A stretch of 45,426 nt of DNA, from the IMG/VR virus record IMGVR_UViG_3300022926_001171, positions 1 to 45,426 of that record. One strand, 5' to 3'. Under the pieces are notes generated by a model. It made no database searches. It saw nothing but the letters and a program-made list of their open reading frames with translations, and was not told the DNA's origin. The position numbers and the translations under genes are program-made. Positions 6,798 through 14,915 of this stretch are shown here, in pieces. Every line of letters begins with the position of its first letter. Within the stretch, counting starts at the first letter, position 1. The stretch is from a virus.

Positions 6798-7496
6798 TTA
6801 ATCTGTTCGTATAAGTTTAATAATCCAACCACTAATATCTTTTGTCGGATGACAGGATGGATTGCCAGGATCTTTATGATGATTACCGTGCCAGCCTTCA
6901 CCGAAAGTCAACCAACCTAACCATTCATCATTATGAGCATATCCATTTCGATGGGAATATGATATTATCATACCTATAGCCAATCTAGACAAACCGGCTG
7001 GGGCTAACCAAGCGTAAACGACAGAAAAAGGATCTATCAACAGTAGTATTACAAGCCACAAAAATGTTAGTTTCCAATAATGTTTATGTTCTATAACTAC
7101 AGGTTTGTTCCTAACGAGATCTCTAACATACTTCATATCCATTTCATACAGTGTATGAAAAAACTGAGTTCTCAGATAACCTTTATGTACAGGAGAATGT
7201 GGATCCTTTTCTGTGTCAGAAAACCTATGATGTTCACGGTGCATTGCAACCCAGGCTACTGCCGAACCTGCTAAATTGATATGTCCAAAAAATAAAAGTA
7301 TTAGTTCTGTTATTTTTGAGCATTTAAATGATCTGTGAGTAAGGTATCTGTGATAACATATTGTGCTACCCAAGCTGAACATGAGAAAATACATAAGTAA
7401 AAGTATCAACCATTCGTTTAGCGAACCGTACACTATCATAGGTATCATTGACAAGTATGCGACCATTTGTATCGCTAATAGATGGTATTTTTTCAT
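6798..7496 (-). CDS. Fatty acid desaturase
   Basis: A 232-residue integral membrane di-iron desaturase. All three histidine boxes are present: HRYLTH (49-54), HREHH (86-90) and HGNHH (203-207). Hydrophobic segments flank them at about 8-25, 29-47, 65-83, 143-163 and 168-180. The family introduces a cis double bond into acyl chains and is close to acyl-CoA/acyl-lipid delta-9 desaturases. It is short but keeps the core. The gene starts immediately after the upstream zinc-ribbon gene (TAAATG). As a phage auxiliary gene it could alter host membrane fluidity during infection; that role is inference. Confidence 0.92.
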   Translation of the reverse strand: MKKYHLLAIQMVAYLSMIPMIVYGSLNEWLILLLMYFLMFSLGSTICYHRYLTHRSFKCSKITELILLFFGHINLAGSAVAWVAMHREHHRFSDTEKDPHSPVHKGYLRTQFFHTLYEMDMKYVRDLVRNKPVVIEHKHYWKLTFLWLVILLLIDPFSVVYAWLAPAGLSRLAIGMIISYSHRNGYAHNDEWLGWLTFGEGWHGNHHKDPGNPSCHPTKDISGWIIKLIRTD

Positions 7497-7694
7497 TTAA
7501 TCAATCCACTCTTTGGCTTTTTCACCATATATATTTTCGATACAGTTTTCACAGATAAACAAATCCTCGTTTTCTGTGTGAAAACAGATGGCTGCGTCAC
7601 CCTGCCAAATAGTTATTTGACAGCGATCACATACTCCTTCAGGCTTCTTGGATTTGCCCGTAAGCTTCTTCGATATCTTGTTCAGTAACTTCAT
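7497..7694 (-). CDS. Small zinc-ribbon-like protein
   Basis: A 65-residue protein with CDRC (Cys22, Cys25) and CENC (Cys48, Cys51), a likely four-cysteine zinc site, preceded by a lysine-rich N-terminus (MKLLNKISKKLTGKSKK). The ATG at 7694 is used; an upstream in-frame GTG at 7697 is possible. It overlaps the end of uvsX by 56 bases, so translation is probably coupled. Function unknown; a DNA- or RNA-binding adaptor is plausible from the basic tail and zinc ribbon. Confidence 0.7.
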   Translation of the reverse strand: MKLLNKISKKLTGKSKKPEGVCDRCQITIWQGDAAICFHTENEDLFICENCIENIYGEKAKEWID

Positions 7695-8721
7695 CACGCA
7701 TTATCCCGTCAACGCTTGAAATAGCGTATCGTTTGTTTATCCATGCCAAGAAACTTTCGTCTTTTAGAATAGGCAACCAAAACTCTTTGTTATAAGTATC
7801 CTTAATACGATATTTCTTTTCTTCCACTTCGCCTGTTGCTACATCAACCTTTGAATACCAACCATTGCTAGGTTTGACTACATGACCTGATGCTTGTGCC
7901 ATGTCAAGGAGACCTGACCATTTGCTGATACCACCTTCAAACGAAACCTCAACAGGAATCTTAGACTTCTCACGTACAAAGCGAGACTTCTCAACATTGA
8001 TAATAAAGTTATAACCCATCAGTTCAGTGCCTTGTTTGTCCTGCTGACGACCAATGATATAGATGTTGTCTGCTGAGTAGTAAATACCTGTACCGCCTGA
8101 AAGAATGTCTTTAGGGAACAAACCAATCTCTTTGTATGTGTGATTCACTGCAACCATTGGAATGTCTTTCAGTGTCAAGTGAGGAGTAACCATACGGAAC
8201 AATGACTTCAACTGTTTTGCTCGAGACATATCTGCTACTGACTTACCATCAAGTGCATCATCAACCTCTTTCTTAGACGCCAAGTTACCAACTGAATCAA
8301 TGATAATCATAACATGGTCACCACGTTCAATGCTGTTTAGCTGTGACATTGAATCATGCTTCAACTGTTCTACGTCTGTGAGAGGAGTATGAACCACTCG
8401 ATCTTTGTCAATACCGAAAGTGTCAAAGTAAGACTGAGGAGTACCAAACTCTGAATCATAGAACAGGATAACAGCATCATCATACTTGTCCAGATATGCT
8501 TTTGCCAACAACAATGAAAATGCTGTTTTGAAATGCTTTGACGGACCTGCGAATACTGTCAGTCCAGGTGTTAGACCACCGTCTAGCCTGCCACTCAGTG
8601 CTACGTTCAATGCAGGTACTGAGGTTTGAATCAAGTCTTTCATTCCGAAAAATTTTGAATCAGTTAGAACAGATGTATCTTTGATAGTGCTGTTCTTTTT
8701 TAGTTTATCAATTAAACTCAT
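7639..8721 (-). CDS. uvsX: RecA-like recombinase UvsX
   Basis: A 360-residue strand-exchange protein that coats ssDNA in phage recombination-dependent replication. Walker A is GPSKHFKT (59-66), the same atypical P-loop as T4 UvsX, and Walker B is IIID (139-142). The ATG at 8721 is fixed by GGAG seven bases upstream and by the ATGA overlap with the upstream stop; an in-frame codon at 8733 is less likely. Its partners are in the window: UvsY (40211-40654), UvsW (38733-40214) and gp46/gp47. Confidence 0.97.
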   Translation of the reverse strand: MSLIDKLKKNSTIKDTSVLTDSKFFGMKDLIQTSVPALNVALSGRLDGGLTPGLTVFAGPSKHFKTAFSLLLAKAYLDKYDDAVILFYDSEFGTPQSYFDTFGIDKDRVVHTPLTDVEQLKHDSMSQLNSIERGDHVMIIIDSVGNLASKKEVDDALDGKSVADMSRAKQLKSLFRMVTPHLTLKDIPMVAVNHTYKEIGLFPKDILSGGTGIYYSADNIYIIGRQQDKQGTELMGYNFIINVEKSRFVREKSKIPVEVSFEGGISKWSGLLDMAQASGHVVKPSNGWYSKVDVATGEVEEKKYRIKDTYNKEFWLPILKDESFLAWINKRYAISSVDGIMRDEVTEQDIEEAYGQIQEA

Positions 8722-9287
8722 ATATATCTCCACTTAATATTTTCATATTCATTTATAATGAAATTTCTTTCTATAGTAAATCTTTCTTTACCGGGTTCAT
8801 GGTCTCTCCCGGCATACATATGCGCGTCATCACCAAATCCTGCTAAAAGTATTTCATTGTAACCTTCTTGTGCTGCCTTCCACATTGCTAAAGAACCAGA
8901 ACTAAACCTTCTAGGTATTTCACTCATTGTAACATTTTCAACACAATCATTTTCTTCTAGATATGTATAAAAAATATCGTTTTTCCACCCAGAACAAACA
9001 ACACCGTGTTCTGTAAAATCATTTTTTACTACATTTAAACCTTCTACAATGTCTAAAGGTATAGTAGAAGGCACAGGTGTCCAATCTAAAAATATACAAC
9101 GGTTATTTAACGCATATTTGTCTACATAGACATCGTGCTGTACATATACATCTGTAGCGACCAAAACATCTATATGGATAGTTTCTCTATAGATATAATT
9201 ACAACCCCAGACAACACAATCATCTGGAATTTCTATACCTCTTCTGCTTTCACCATTGCCTAATATGATGGCTCGTTTATACCCCAA
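8718..9287 (-). CDS. Hypothetical protein, MptE-like N-terminus, TTG start
   Basis: A 189-residue protein with AIILGNGESRRG near the N-terminus, the 'GNGxS' turn seen in MptE-like/DUF115 and related Rossmann-type proteins that handle nucleotides or glycans. The C-terminal half (SSGSLAMWKAAQEGYNEILLAGFG) suggests a second alpha/beta unit. There is no ATG near the N-terminus. A perfect AAGGAG lies six bases before a TTG at 9287, so TTG is the likely start. It sits between UDP-glucose dehydrogenase and UvsX. A role in glycan assembly is possible but only inferred from context. Confidence 0.65.
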   Translation of the reverse strand: MGYKRAIILGNGESRRGIEIPDDCVVWGCNYIYRETIHIDVLVATDVYVQHDVYVDKYALNNRCIFLDWTPVPSTIPLDIVEGLNVVKNDFTEHGVVCSGWKNDIFYTYLEENDCVENVTMSEIPRRFSSGSLAMWKAAQEGYNEILLAGFGDDAHMYAGRDHEPGKERFTIERNFIINEYENIKWRYI

Positions 9288-10015
9288 CGTATTCTCCTTG
9301 TTGTATTATCATACAAAGCCTGTTTAAATATACTATCAGTATAACATAATTTGCTCATGTGTGTCAAGTCTTTAGGTAAACATTTGCCACCAAACCCAGG
9401 TTTACCATCTGGTCCTGGTACACTCCAGTGTGAATATCCCAAAGCAGGATCCTCTTTTAACATACACTCTATTGTATTGTAGTCCATCTTATGAGTTTCA
9501 CAAATATCCTTGAATTCATTTGCAACCGCCACTTTCATAGCAAGAACAGTGTTCCTTGCTAGCTTATACATCATTGCCTCTTTCGGACCCAAATACCAAC
9601 AACGCTTATTTGGTAATAGTCTCTGTAACTTATCTGTAAGTTTATAGTCACTTGTTATAATAGGCAGAATGGGATCGTCAACATCTTCTTTCCAATGTTT
9701 TTCTCTTAGGAACTCAGGCATCATAATGGCATTAGGAAATGAATCTACTTGATCGGGACCAATAGTGCTACGAATAACAATTTGTCCTCGCCATTTCCAT
9801 TGCTCATAGGCATCTGTTAAAATGGAAATATCAAGTTTACCATCTTCTCCTGTAGGTGTAGGGACACATAAGAAAATATAATCAAACATATCCTCGTCAC
9901 AGAATCTCGTGCTACCTTTCACAGTGTCATGGATATGAATTTCAGCTTTTGTTTTTCTAAACAAATACTCTGTGGCTGTACCTACAAACCCGTGTCCAAC
10001 AATTAATATTTTCAT
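9260..10015 (-). CDS. UDP-glucose 6-dehydrogenase-like, truncated
   Basis: A 251-residue NAD-dependent nucleotide-sugar dehydrogenase. GHGFVG (7-12) is the Rossmann loop, VPTP (51-54) and STIGP (83-87) are family motifs, and the Lys/Asn helix (YKLARNT, 150-156) precedes GFGGKC (207-212), where Cys212 is the catalytic thiol. Bacterial UGDH enzymes run to about 390-430 residues; this one ends soon after the catalytic cysteine and lacks the C-terminal UDP-binding domain, so sugar binding must differ or be supplied by another subunit. The ATG at 10015 overlaps the polymerase stop as ATGA. Confidence 0.85.
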   Translation of the reverse strand: MKILIVGHGFVGTATEYLFRKTKAEIHIHDTVKGSTRFCDEDMFDYIFLCVPTPTGEDGKLDISILTDAYEQWKWRGQIVIRSTIGPDQVDSFPNAIMMPEFLREKHWKEDVDDPILPIITSDYKLTDKLQRLLPNKRCWYLGPKEAMMYKLARNTVLAMKVAVANEFKDICETHKMDYNTIECMLKEDPALGYSHWSVPGPDGKPGFGGKCLPKDLTHMSKLCYTDSIFKQALYDNTTRRIRWGINEPSY

Positions 10016-12504
10016 CCGAAAAAATCCTCTAAAGTAGATTTAGGCTCTGTACTCCAACTGAGCGTGTTTACAATAGTATTCATGGGTTCTAAAAATGCTT
10101 TCTCAAACATTGTTTTGTAATCTACGTATTTGTGTATATCAAATTCAGGGGGAAGAACTGTATTGAAGGATATAACATTCTCTCGCAATATATTAGGTTC
10201 TTTAAGATAAACAAATTTTATCTTGTCACCTTCCTGTATCAATTCATATCGGTGACCTAAATCTAACTTATCCACATACCAATTAAATAACAAACTACCC
10301 CTAACGTGCATCGGAGTACCTTTACTATATATTTCAGTAAAATTTTTATACTTTGACATATTGTTACAACTTCTAGGAAAAGCTATTGTCTCAGGATTCA
10401 TATCAAAAAAATCTTTCCGAGTATTTTCAATAAAACTGTGTAGTTCCTTTTCGGTGCCTGTGAGACATATACGTACAGCTTCTTTCAAACTGTCTCTCAC
10501 CGGTGCTGGTGTAGAGGAGCGAACAATCTCAAGTCCCATCACCTTTAGATCAGGTGTAGTATATCTCACACCTTCGTTATCCCAGACATTCATAGCATAT
10601 CTTTTCTTAGCAACCCAAAGCGCCTTGTCAGCAATTGCTTCACGTTTGAAAAATATCTTTTCCTCAAAGGCATTTGTGTATTCTGCGAGTTTAGTCATTG
10701 CCTTCGAAATACAAGGCTCAATGGCACCCGAACCGACTTTATCTAAAATAGATATTAACTTGTCTTTTGGTTTATCCGAGTAAAACTTGTCAACCAAGTC
10801 CTTCAAAGTAATATAGCAGGAGTCAGTGTCAGTATAGAAACTATACATTTTACCTTCAGTTTTTAAAGTTTCATTCAAAAACTCATCCAATGCCGTGGAA
10901 GTCTTCCTGATGATATACTGCCCGGTTAGTGTTATTCCTTCTGCTATACGGTCATCATAGTATCTGAAGTATTCATTAGCCATCGCACCATATAGTGAGT
11001 TAAGTTGAATCTTACGTGCCATCTGAAAGTTATTGTACTTAGCAATTAAGTTTTTGTATTTCGGATCCTTTGTCTTCTCGTAATCCTGCTTAGCCTCGAT
11101 CATCAGTTTCTTGTATCGCTGCCTGTCATCAAAAAACTTCTGAACAATGTTAGGGAAGTGACCTTGCTTACTACGTGTAAATGTCTGACCATTAGCAGCT
11201 ACAGCATCATCAGTGTCAAACTTATACTTCTCAGCTAACATACCATCAACGTCCACATCATACGTACCACCAGGCACCAATGTCTCAGGGCTCATGTTGT
11301 ACTGCATGATGATAGAAGGATACAGTGAAGTGGCATCAAACGAAGCAACCCATTCATATGCACCTGGAACCGGCTCTTGTACATAGGCGCCTGCAATTTG
11401 CCTTCCTTTTTTACCCTCATGTTGATGAATTACAATATTCATATCTCGTAGTTGGTTGTACAATAAACAGTCCCAAGTCTTTACAGGACTGAATACATCC
11501 TCAAAGTTCATCTTGGCGTCATAGGTCATTGTCAGACAGAGTTCGATAAGTTTCATTTTCTCTTCCAACTCATCTACTAGCTTTGTATCAATGATGTTGT
11601 ACTCTACAAACAAGTTCCAATCTTTCGTATAAAAATCCCGGAAACTATCATGTGGGTTTTCCAACTTCTTGTGTCCTAGTTCGACTTCTGCTATGTAATC
11701 TAGTTTGTAGGATTCCCGGGTAACATATGTAAACTTTTTGTATATATCCAAATAATCTAATTGAGCAACACCTGTAATATCAAACGTGGTGTATGTTCTA
11801 CCACCCATAGTTAGGTCTTTTTTGTGTACCAGTTTGAAAGGACTAAATGCTTTCTTACCAACATCACCTAGAAGTCTATCTGTTCTTGAAACCAAATAAG
11901 CAATGTCAAATAGTTTAGAGTTCCATCCTGTAATAACGTCAGGACAATTTACAATCCACCACTCCATAAAACGTGCAAGTAATTGTTTCTCGCTTGCACA
12001 CTCTCGGTAATCTATATTTAGGTGTGCTGTATGTTCCGTCGGTGTAAAAGGACCAACACCAAATGTTGTGATTTGTTTTGTTGTATTGTGCATCATAGTA
12101 ATAAGAAGCACTTCCTCAATAGGGTTACCAACAGCAGGAAAACCATTCTCTGCTGTTGTTTCAATGTCTATTGAGTACAAACCAATTTTAGATATATCCC
12201 AGTCAATATCACCGGGATAGTTTTCTGAGATATATTGATAGCCCCAATGTGTCTGGCCGAAGATAGGAAAGTTAGATACTTCTTTGTATTGTTCTACAAA
12301 CTCAGATGCTTCTTTATTAGAAGCAAATTCTACTGGAGAAACCTTTTCTCCAAACATAGTTTTATATTGTGTTGGTTTGTCTGACCTAACAAACAGTGTG
12401 GGTGAGAAGGATACCTTTTTAGATATCCTTTTACCCTGTGGGGTAACACCACGTAACAATATTTTATCACCGTAGTGCCTAGCGTATGTATAAAAATTTG
12501 ACAT
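10012..12504 (-). CDS. gp43: Family B DNA polymerase, T4 gp43
   Basis: An 830-residue replicative polymerase with proofreading exonuclease. Exo I is SIDIETT (111-117), Exo II lies in NSKLFDIAYL and Exo III in YNIIDTKLV. The polymerase motifs are SFDATSLYPSI (388-398), LNSLYGA (501-507) and YTDTDS (557-562) with both catalytic aspartates. The C-terminus LEDFFG is a clamp-binding tail like that used by T4 gp43 for gp45. The ATG at 12504 has GGAG upstream; an in-frame codon at 12519 is less likely. A perfect sigma-70 promoter lies directly upstream. T4 gp43 is 898 residues, so this is a normal marine-type length. Confidence 0.98.
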   Translation of the reverse strand: MSNFYTYARHYGDKILLRGVTPQGKRISKKVSFSPTLFVRSDKPTQYKTMFGEKVSPVEFASNKEASEFVEQYKEVSNFPIFGQTHWGYQYISENYPGDIDWDISKIGLYSIDIETTAENGFPAVGNPIEEVLLITMMHNTTKQITTFGVGPFTPTEHTAHLNIDYRECASEKQLLARFMEWWIVNCPDVITGWNSKLFDIAYLVSRTDRLLGDVGKKAFSPFKLVHKKDLTMGGRTYTTFDITGVAQLDYLDIYKKFTYVTRESYKLDYIAEVELGHKKLENPHDSFRDFYTKDWNLFVEYNIIDTKLVDELEEKMKLIELCLTMTYDAKMNFEDVFSPVKTWDCLLYNQLRDMNIVIHQHEGKKGRQIAGAYVQEPVPGAYEWVASFDATSLYPSIIMQYNMSPETLVPGGTYDVDVDGMLAEKYKFDTDDAVAANGQTFTRSKQGHFPNIVQKFFDDRQRYKKLMIEAKQDYEKTKDPKYKNLIAKYNNFQMARKIQLNSLYGAMANEYFRYYDDRIAEGITLTGQYIIRKTSTALDEFLNETLKTEGKMYSFYTDTDSCYITLKDLVDKFYSDKPKDKLISILDKVGSGAIEPCISKAMTKLAEYTNAFEEKIFFKREAIADKALWVAKKRYAMNVWDNEGVRYTTPDLKVMGLEIVRSSTPAPVRDSLKEAVRICLTGTEKELHSFIENTRKDFFDMNPETIAFPRSCNNMSKYKNFTEIYSKGTPMHVRGSLLFNWYVDKLDLGHRYELIQEGDKIKFVYLKEPNILRENVISFNTVLPPEFDIHKYVDYKTMFEKAFLEPMNTIVNTLSWSTEPKSTLEDFFG

Positions 12505-12527
12505 CTCATCTCCATTCAAGTAAAACC

Positions 12528-12556
12528 ATTATATAATAAAAGAGAAAGAATGTCAA
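12528..12556 (-). promoter_or_regulatory. Sigma-70-like promoter for gp43
   Basis: TTGACA (12556-12551) and TATAAT (12533-12528), 17 bp apart. The TGA stop of the nuclease gene is formed by the TGA of the -35 box. Confidence 0.85.
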
Positions 12557-13023
12557 GTAATAAGATGCCTCATTCCATCCGGAACATGAACACGGCCTTC
12601 TTCAACAAGACGTCTTCGGTTAAGTCGGTGCTGTTCCTGTACATCTTCTTTACTACCGCCTTCATATGGAACGGCATGGCCTTCTTTGATTAGAATACTG
12701 GCCACACCGCACCAACGGTCTTCGGCTGGATAAAAAACATCAAAGTCTCCGAGGACTCGTCCAAACTTGCCCCTTAGATCTTCACCGTCTTTTGCCATAC
12801 GGGTTTTAAGATTTGCAGTTTTGCCTAATAGTTCTTTGAGTCTGTTTTTTGCGGCTAGTCCGAATATTTTTTCTAGTTTATCCCTAGTTCTAGATTCGGG
12901 TGTGTCAATACCCATGATTCGGACACGTTCATCTGTAAGGACTATACCAAAACCTAGATCAATGTCTACGTCTACGGTATCCCCGTCTACAATTTTTAAT
13001 ATTTTTGCTTTATACTCATACAT
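12553..13023 (-). CDS. Staphylococcal-type (thermo)nuclease
   Basis: A 156-residue SNase-fold nuclease. VDGDT (12-16) and RVRIMGIDTPESR (33-45) match the family signature. Arg35 and Glu43 fall at the same numbers as in the S. aureus enzyme, and KFGRVLG (86-92) supplies the second arginine. There is no signal peptide, so it acts in the cytoplasm, plausibly on host DNA or RNA. The ATG at 13023 overlaps the upstream stop as TAATG. Confidence 0.9.
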   Translation of the reverse strand: MYEYKAKILKIVDGDTVDVDIDLGFGIVLTDERVRIMGIDTPESRTRDKLEKIFGLAAKNRLKELLGKTANLKTRMAKDGEDLRGKFGRVLGDFDVFYPAEDRWCGVASILIKEGHAVPYEGGSKEDVQEQHRLNRRRLVEEGRVHVPDGMRHLIT

Positions 13024-13403
13024 TAATTAGTTCCTTCCTGTAATACCTGTGGTTCGTTTTTAGCATCAACTAACTCCACAGGGTGTCTACCGATATATTG
13101 ATTACGTAAGGCAGTATCAGGATCAAATACAGCAACCACGTGGTGTGGTGAAACCTGTATTGTTTGTTTGGCAGCATAAGCAGCATAGGGTGCTAGCCCG
13201 ATAATAAACTCAGACGCTTCTTCGTCCTTAGGTCTCATCAGAATGATAAAAGGTTTTTGTAAATTAAAAATCTTTAAACCATCTGAATCTACAACACTAA
13301 GATGTGAAATAATATCATCACCTGAAGATAGTTTTACAACCTTAACACTGGGTGGTGTTTCTTTTTGTGGTGTATTCACAATCTTTGTTTTCTTAACGGG
13401 CAT
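13023..13403 (-). CDS. Conserved hypothetical protein, possible LSm-like
   Basis: A 126-residue protein: VKVVKLSSGDDIISHLSVVD, then NLQKPFIILM, LAPYAAYAAKQTIQVSPHHVV and AVFDPDTALRNQY. The same arrangement (VIKL...NPL...P...I..V..VSDLDERL...Y) is visible in 38327-38743 and more loosely in 1814-2083, suggesting a common small-barrel fold. The closing PHHVVAVFDPDTALRNQY motif recurs in marine T4-like phages. GGAG precedes the ATG at 13403. Role unknown; a location near replication genes and Hsp20 gives no direct clue. Confidence 0.65.
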   Translation of the reverse strand: MPVKKTKIVNTPQKETPPSVKVVKLSSGDDIISHLSVVDSDGLKIFNLQKPFIILMRPKDEEASEFIIGLAPYAAYAAKQTIQVSPHHVVAVFDPDTALRNQYIGRHPVELVDAKNEPQVLQEGTN

Positions 13404-13414
13404 AGCGTTCTCCT

Positions 13415-13858
13415 TTATTTCACTTCAATTTGTCTTGGTTTCATTTCTTCTGGAACAACCCGCTTTAGAATAATCTCAAGAACACCATCAGTGTAGCGAC
13501 TTTCAACTACCTCAACATCATTTGCAAGTGCGAATGAATGTGTGAAATTACGAGCAGCCACGCCTTTGTGATAGTATTTTCGAGTATCTTCGCCTCTGTC
13601 TTGTACACCTTGTACAATCAGTTTATTGCCTTCCGGAAGTAAGTTTATATTAAATTCATCTTTGCGGAAACCTGCACAAGCAATTTCAATGGTGAAATGC
13701 TCATCATCATCCGCAATAATATTATAGGGAGGATAGTTTGGACTGTGAATTTCAGAAACATTATGTAAATTATCAAACAAACGATCAAAACCTATAGTAA
13801 ACGGTCTTACATTATCAAAAATTTCTGCCATGTTGGCAGTAGTATATTTACGTACCAT
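13415..13858 (-). CDS. hsp20: Small heat shock protein Hsp20 (IbpA-like)
   Basis: A 147-residue small heat shock protein. The alpha-crystallin domain spans about residues 42-138: PPYNIIADDDEHFTIEIACAG, then FAL.NDVEVVESRYTDGVLEI, ending in KRVVPEE. Hsp20 holds unfolding proteins for refolding. Hsp20 genes are a hallmark of marine T4-like phages, where a chaperone role in capsid assembly has been suggested. An intergenic stretch of about 100 bases with a 6-bp hairpin (CACTAC..GTAGTG) separates it from regA. Confidence 0.92.
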   Translation of the reverse strand: MVRKYTTANMAEIFDNVRPFTIGFDRLFDNLHNVSEIHSPNYPPYNIIADDDEHFTIEIACAGFRKDEFNINLLPEGNKLIVQGVQDRGEDTRKYYHKGVAARNFTHSFALANDVEVVESRYTDGVLEIILKRVVPEEMKPRQIEVK

Positions 13859-13960
13859 AATTGTGCTCCTTAATTAAGCGAGTTTTTAATGTTACACTAC
13901 CCTATCGGCGTAGTGGTGCCTACCGGTTTGTACCGCAATTATCCTTACGAGATGTTTAGA

Positions 13961-14419
13961 TTATGCTGACGCACTCCCCGGCGGCTTTTTATTTATATAA
14001 GATTTCTTACCTATATTGTATTTAGGTACTAAACTCCATTCATCTTTTTCTTTGAAAGAAATAATTTTAATCTGACTCAACGGTGCTAGATCATCTTCTT
14101 CTAAATTTGTTACTATTTTTAGCAGACCCCAGTCTTGTAATAGTTTCGCAATAGTATTTCTGCGTTGTAAATCGTTATCAGTGAAGTCAGCATCCTTTCC
14201 ATCTAAAGCAAATAGTTCTTTAAAATGTGTAATAAAATATCTTCCTTGTTTGTGTAAAATATGACAAGATTGATATAAAATATTTTCTTTCTTGGAAGCC
14301 ACACCTATACGAGATAATGTTTCTCTAATTTTGAGAAAATCATCAGAGTATTCTAGTGTAATTTCTAAAGGATGATAACCTGGATAATCAATGCTAAAAA
14401 AATTATCTGGTTCAATCAT
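13961..14419 (-). CDS. regA: Translational repressor RegA
   Basis: A 152-residue homologue of T4 RegA, which binds early mRNAs near the start codon and blocks translation. Near-identical blocks are visible: ILYQSCHILHKQGRYFITHFKE, RRNTIAKLLQDWGLLKIV, and ISFKEKDEWSLVPKYNIG. It is longer than T4 RegA (122 residues) by an N-terminal extension (MIEPDNFFSIDYPGYHPL) and a basic tail. It sits after gp62, as in T4, and has a TATAAATA box 35 bases upstream. Confidence 0.96.
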   Translation of the reverse strand: MIEPDNFFSIDYPGYHPLEITLEYSDDFLKIRETLSRIGVASKKENILYQSCHILHKQGRYFITHFKELFALDGKDADFTDNDLQRRNTIAKLLQDWGLLKIVTNLEEDDLAPLSQIKIISFKEKDEWSLVPKYNIGKKSYINKKPPGSASA

Positions 14420-14453
14420 TTCAGATTCCTATATTATAAAAAAGTCTTGAAAC

Positions 14454-14461
14454 TATTTATA
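14454..14461 (-). promoter_or_regulatory. Late promoter box TATAAATA before regA
   Basis: Exact late consensus overlapping the gp62 stop codon, 35 bases upstream of the regA ATG at 14419. It would allow RegA to be made late, independent of the clamp-loader transcript. Confidence 0.6.
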
Positions 14462-14915
14462 ACTTTCCGCCTTTAGACGTTTTAAGATACGATTTAATTT
14501 TATCGAGATCTTCTTTGCTAAGAATCTTTAATGCAGCTTTTGCCTTTTCAAAATTGTATTTAAAATACTCTTGTACAACTTCTATATCTTCAAGTTCACC
14601 CTTTATCCATTTATTATATCTTTTACCCTTTCTAACAACAGACAAAAGAAAATCATATTGCATCTTTTTATCTAAATGAGGTCTAGCATTCATTTCATTA
14701 GCAGCAATAACTGTATCGGGTGCAAAACCTAAAGCTCTATTTACAATGAATGGGTTATACTGATTTTCAGTCCATTCATCTACAATTAAATTGTTCTTAC
14801 TATAGTTAATTGTGTTAGCAAAATCGAAGGGTGAGATCTTAGCTAACTTTTCCTGAAACTCCTCTTCGGAATATTCTACTACCGGTGCCCCGAAAAAATC
14901 ACTTAAATTGGACAT
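14457..14915 (-). CDS. gp62: Clamp loader small subunit gp62
   Basis: A 152-residue protein matching the marine T4-like gp62 family. SPFDFANTINYSKNNL, PFIVNRALGFAPDTV, ANEMN, and KKMQYDFLLSVVRKGKRYNKW are characteristic blocks. With four gp44 subunits it loads the gp45 clamp. The C-terminal helix (KAKAALKILSKEDLDKIKSY) is lysine-rich. It overlaps gp44 by 17 bases, so the two are translationally coupled. The order regA-gp62-gp44 matches T4. Confidence 0.93.
   Translation of the reverse strand: MSNLSDFFGAPVVEYSEEEFQEKLAKISPFDFANTINYSKNNLIVDEWTENQYNPFIVNRALGFAPDTVIAANEMNARPHLDKKMQYDFLLSVVRKGKRYNKWIKGELEDIEVVQEYFKYNFEKAKAALKILSKEDLDKIKSYLKTSKGGKL

Noticed and set aside
13990-13997. TATAAATA box inside the regA coding end
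   Set aside because: It is within coding sequence and about 130 bases from the hsp20 ATG; kept as possible but not called as a promoter.
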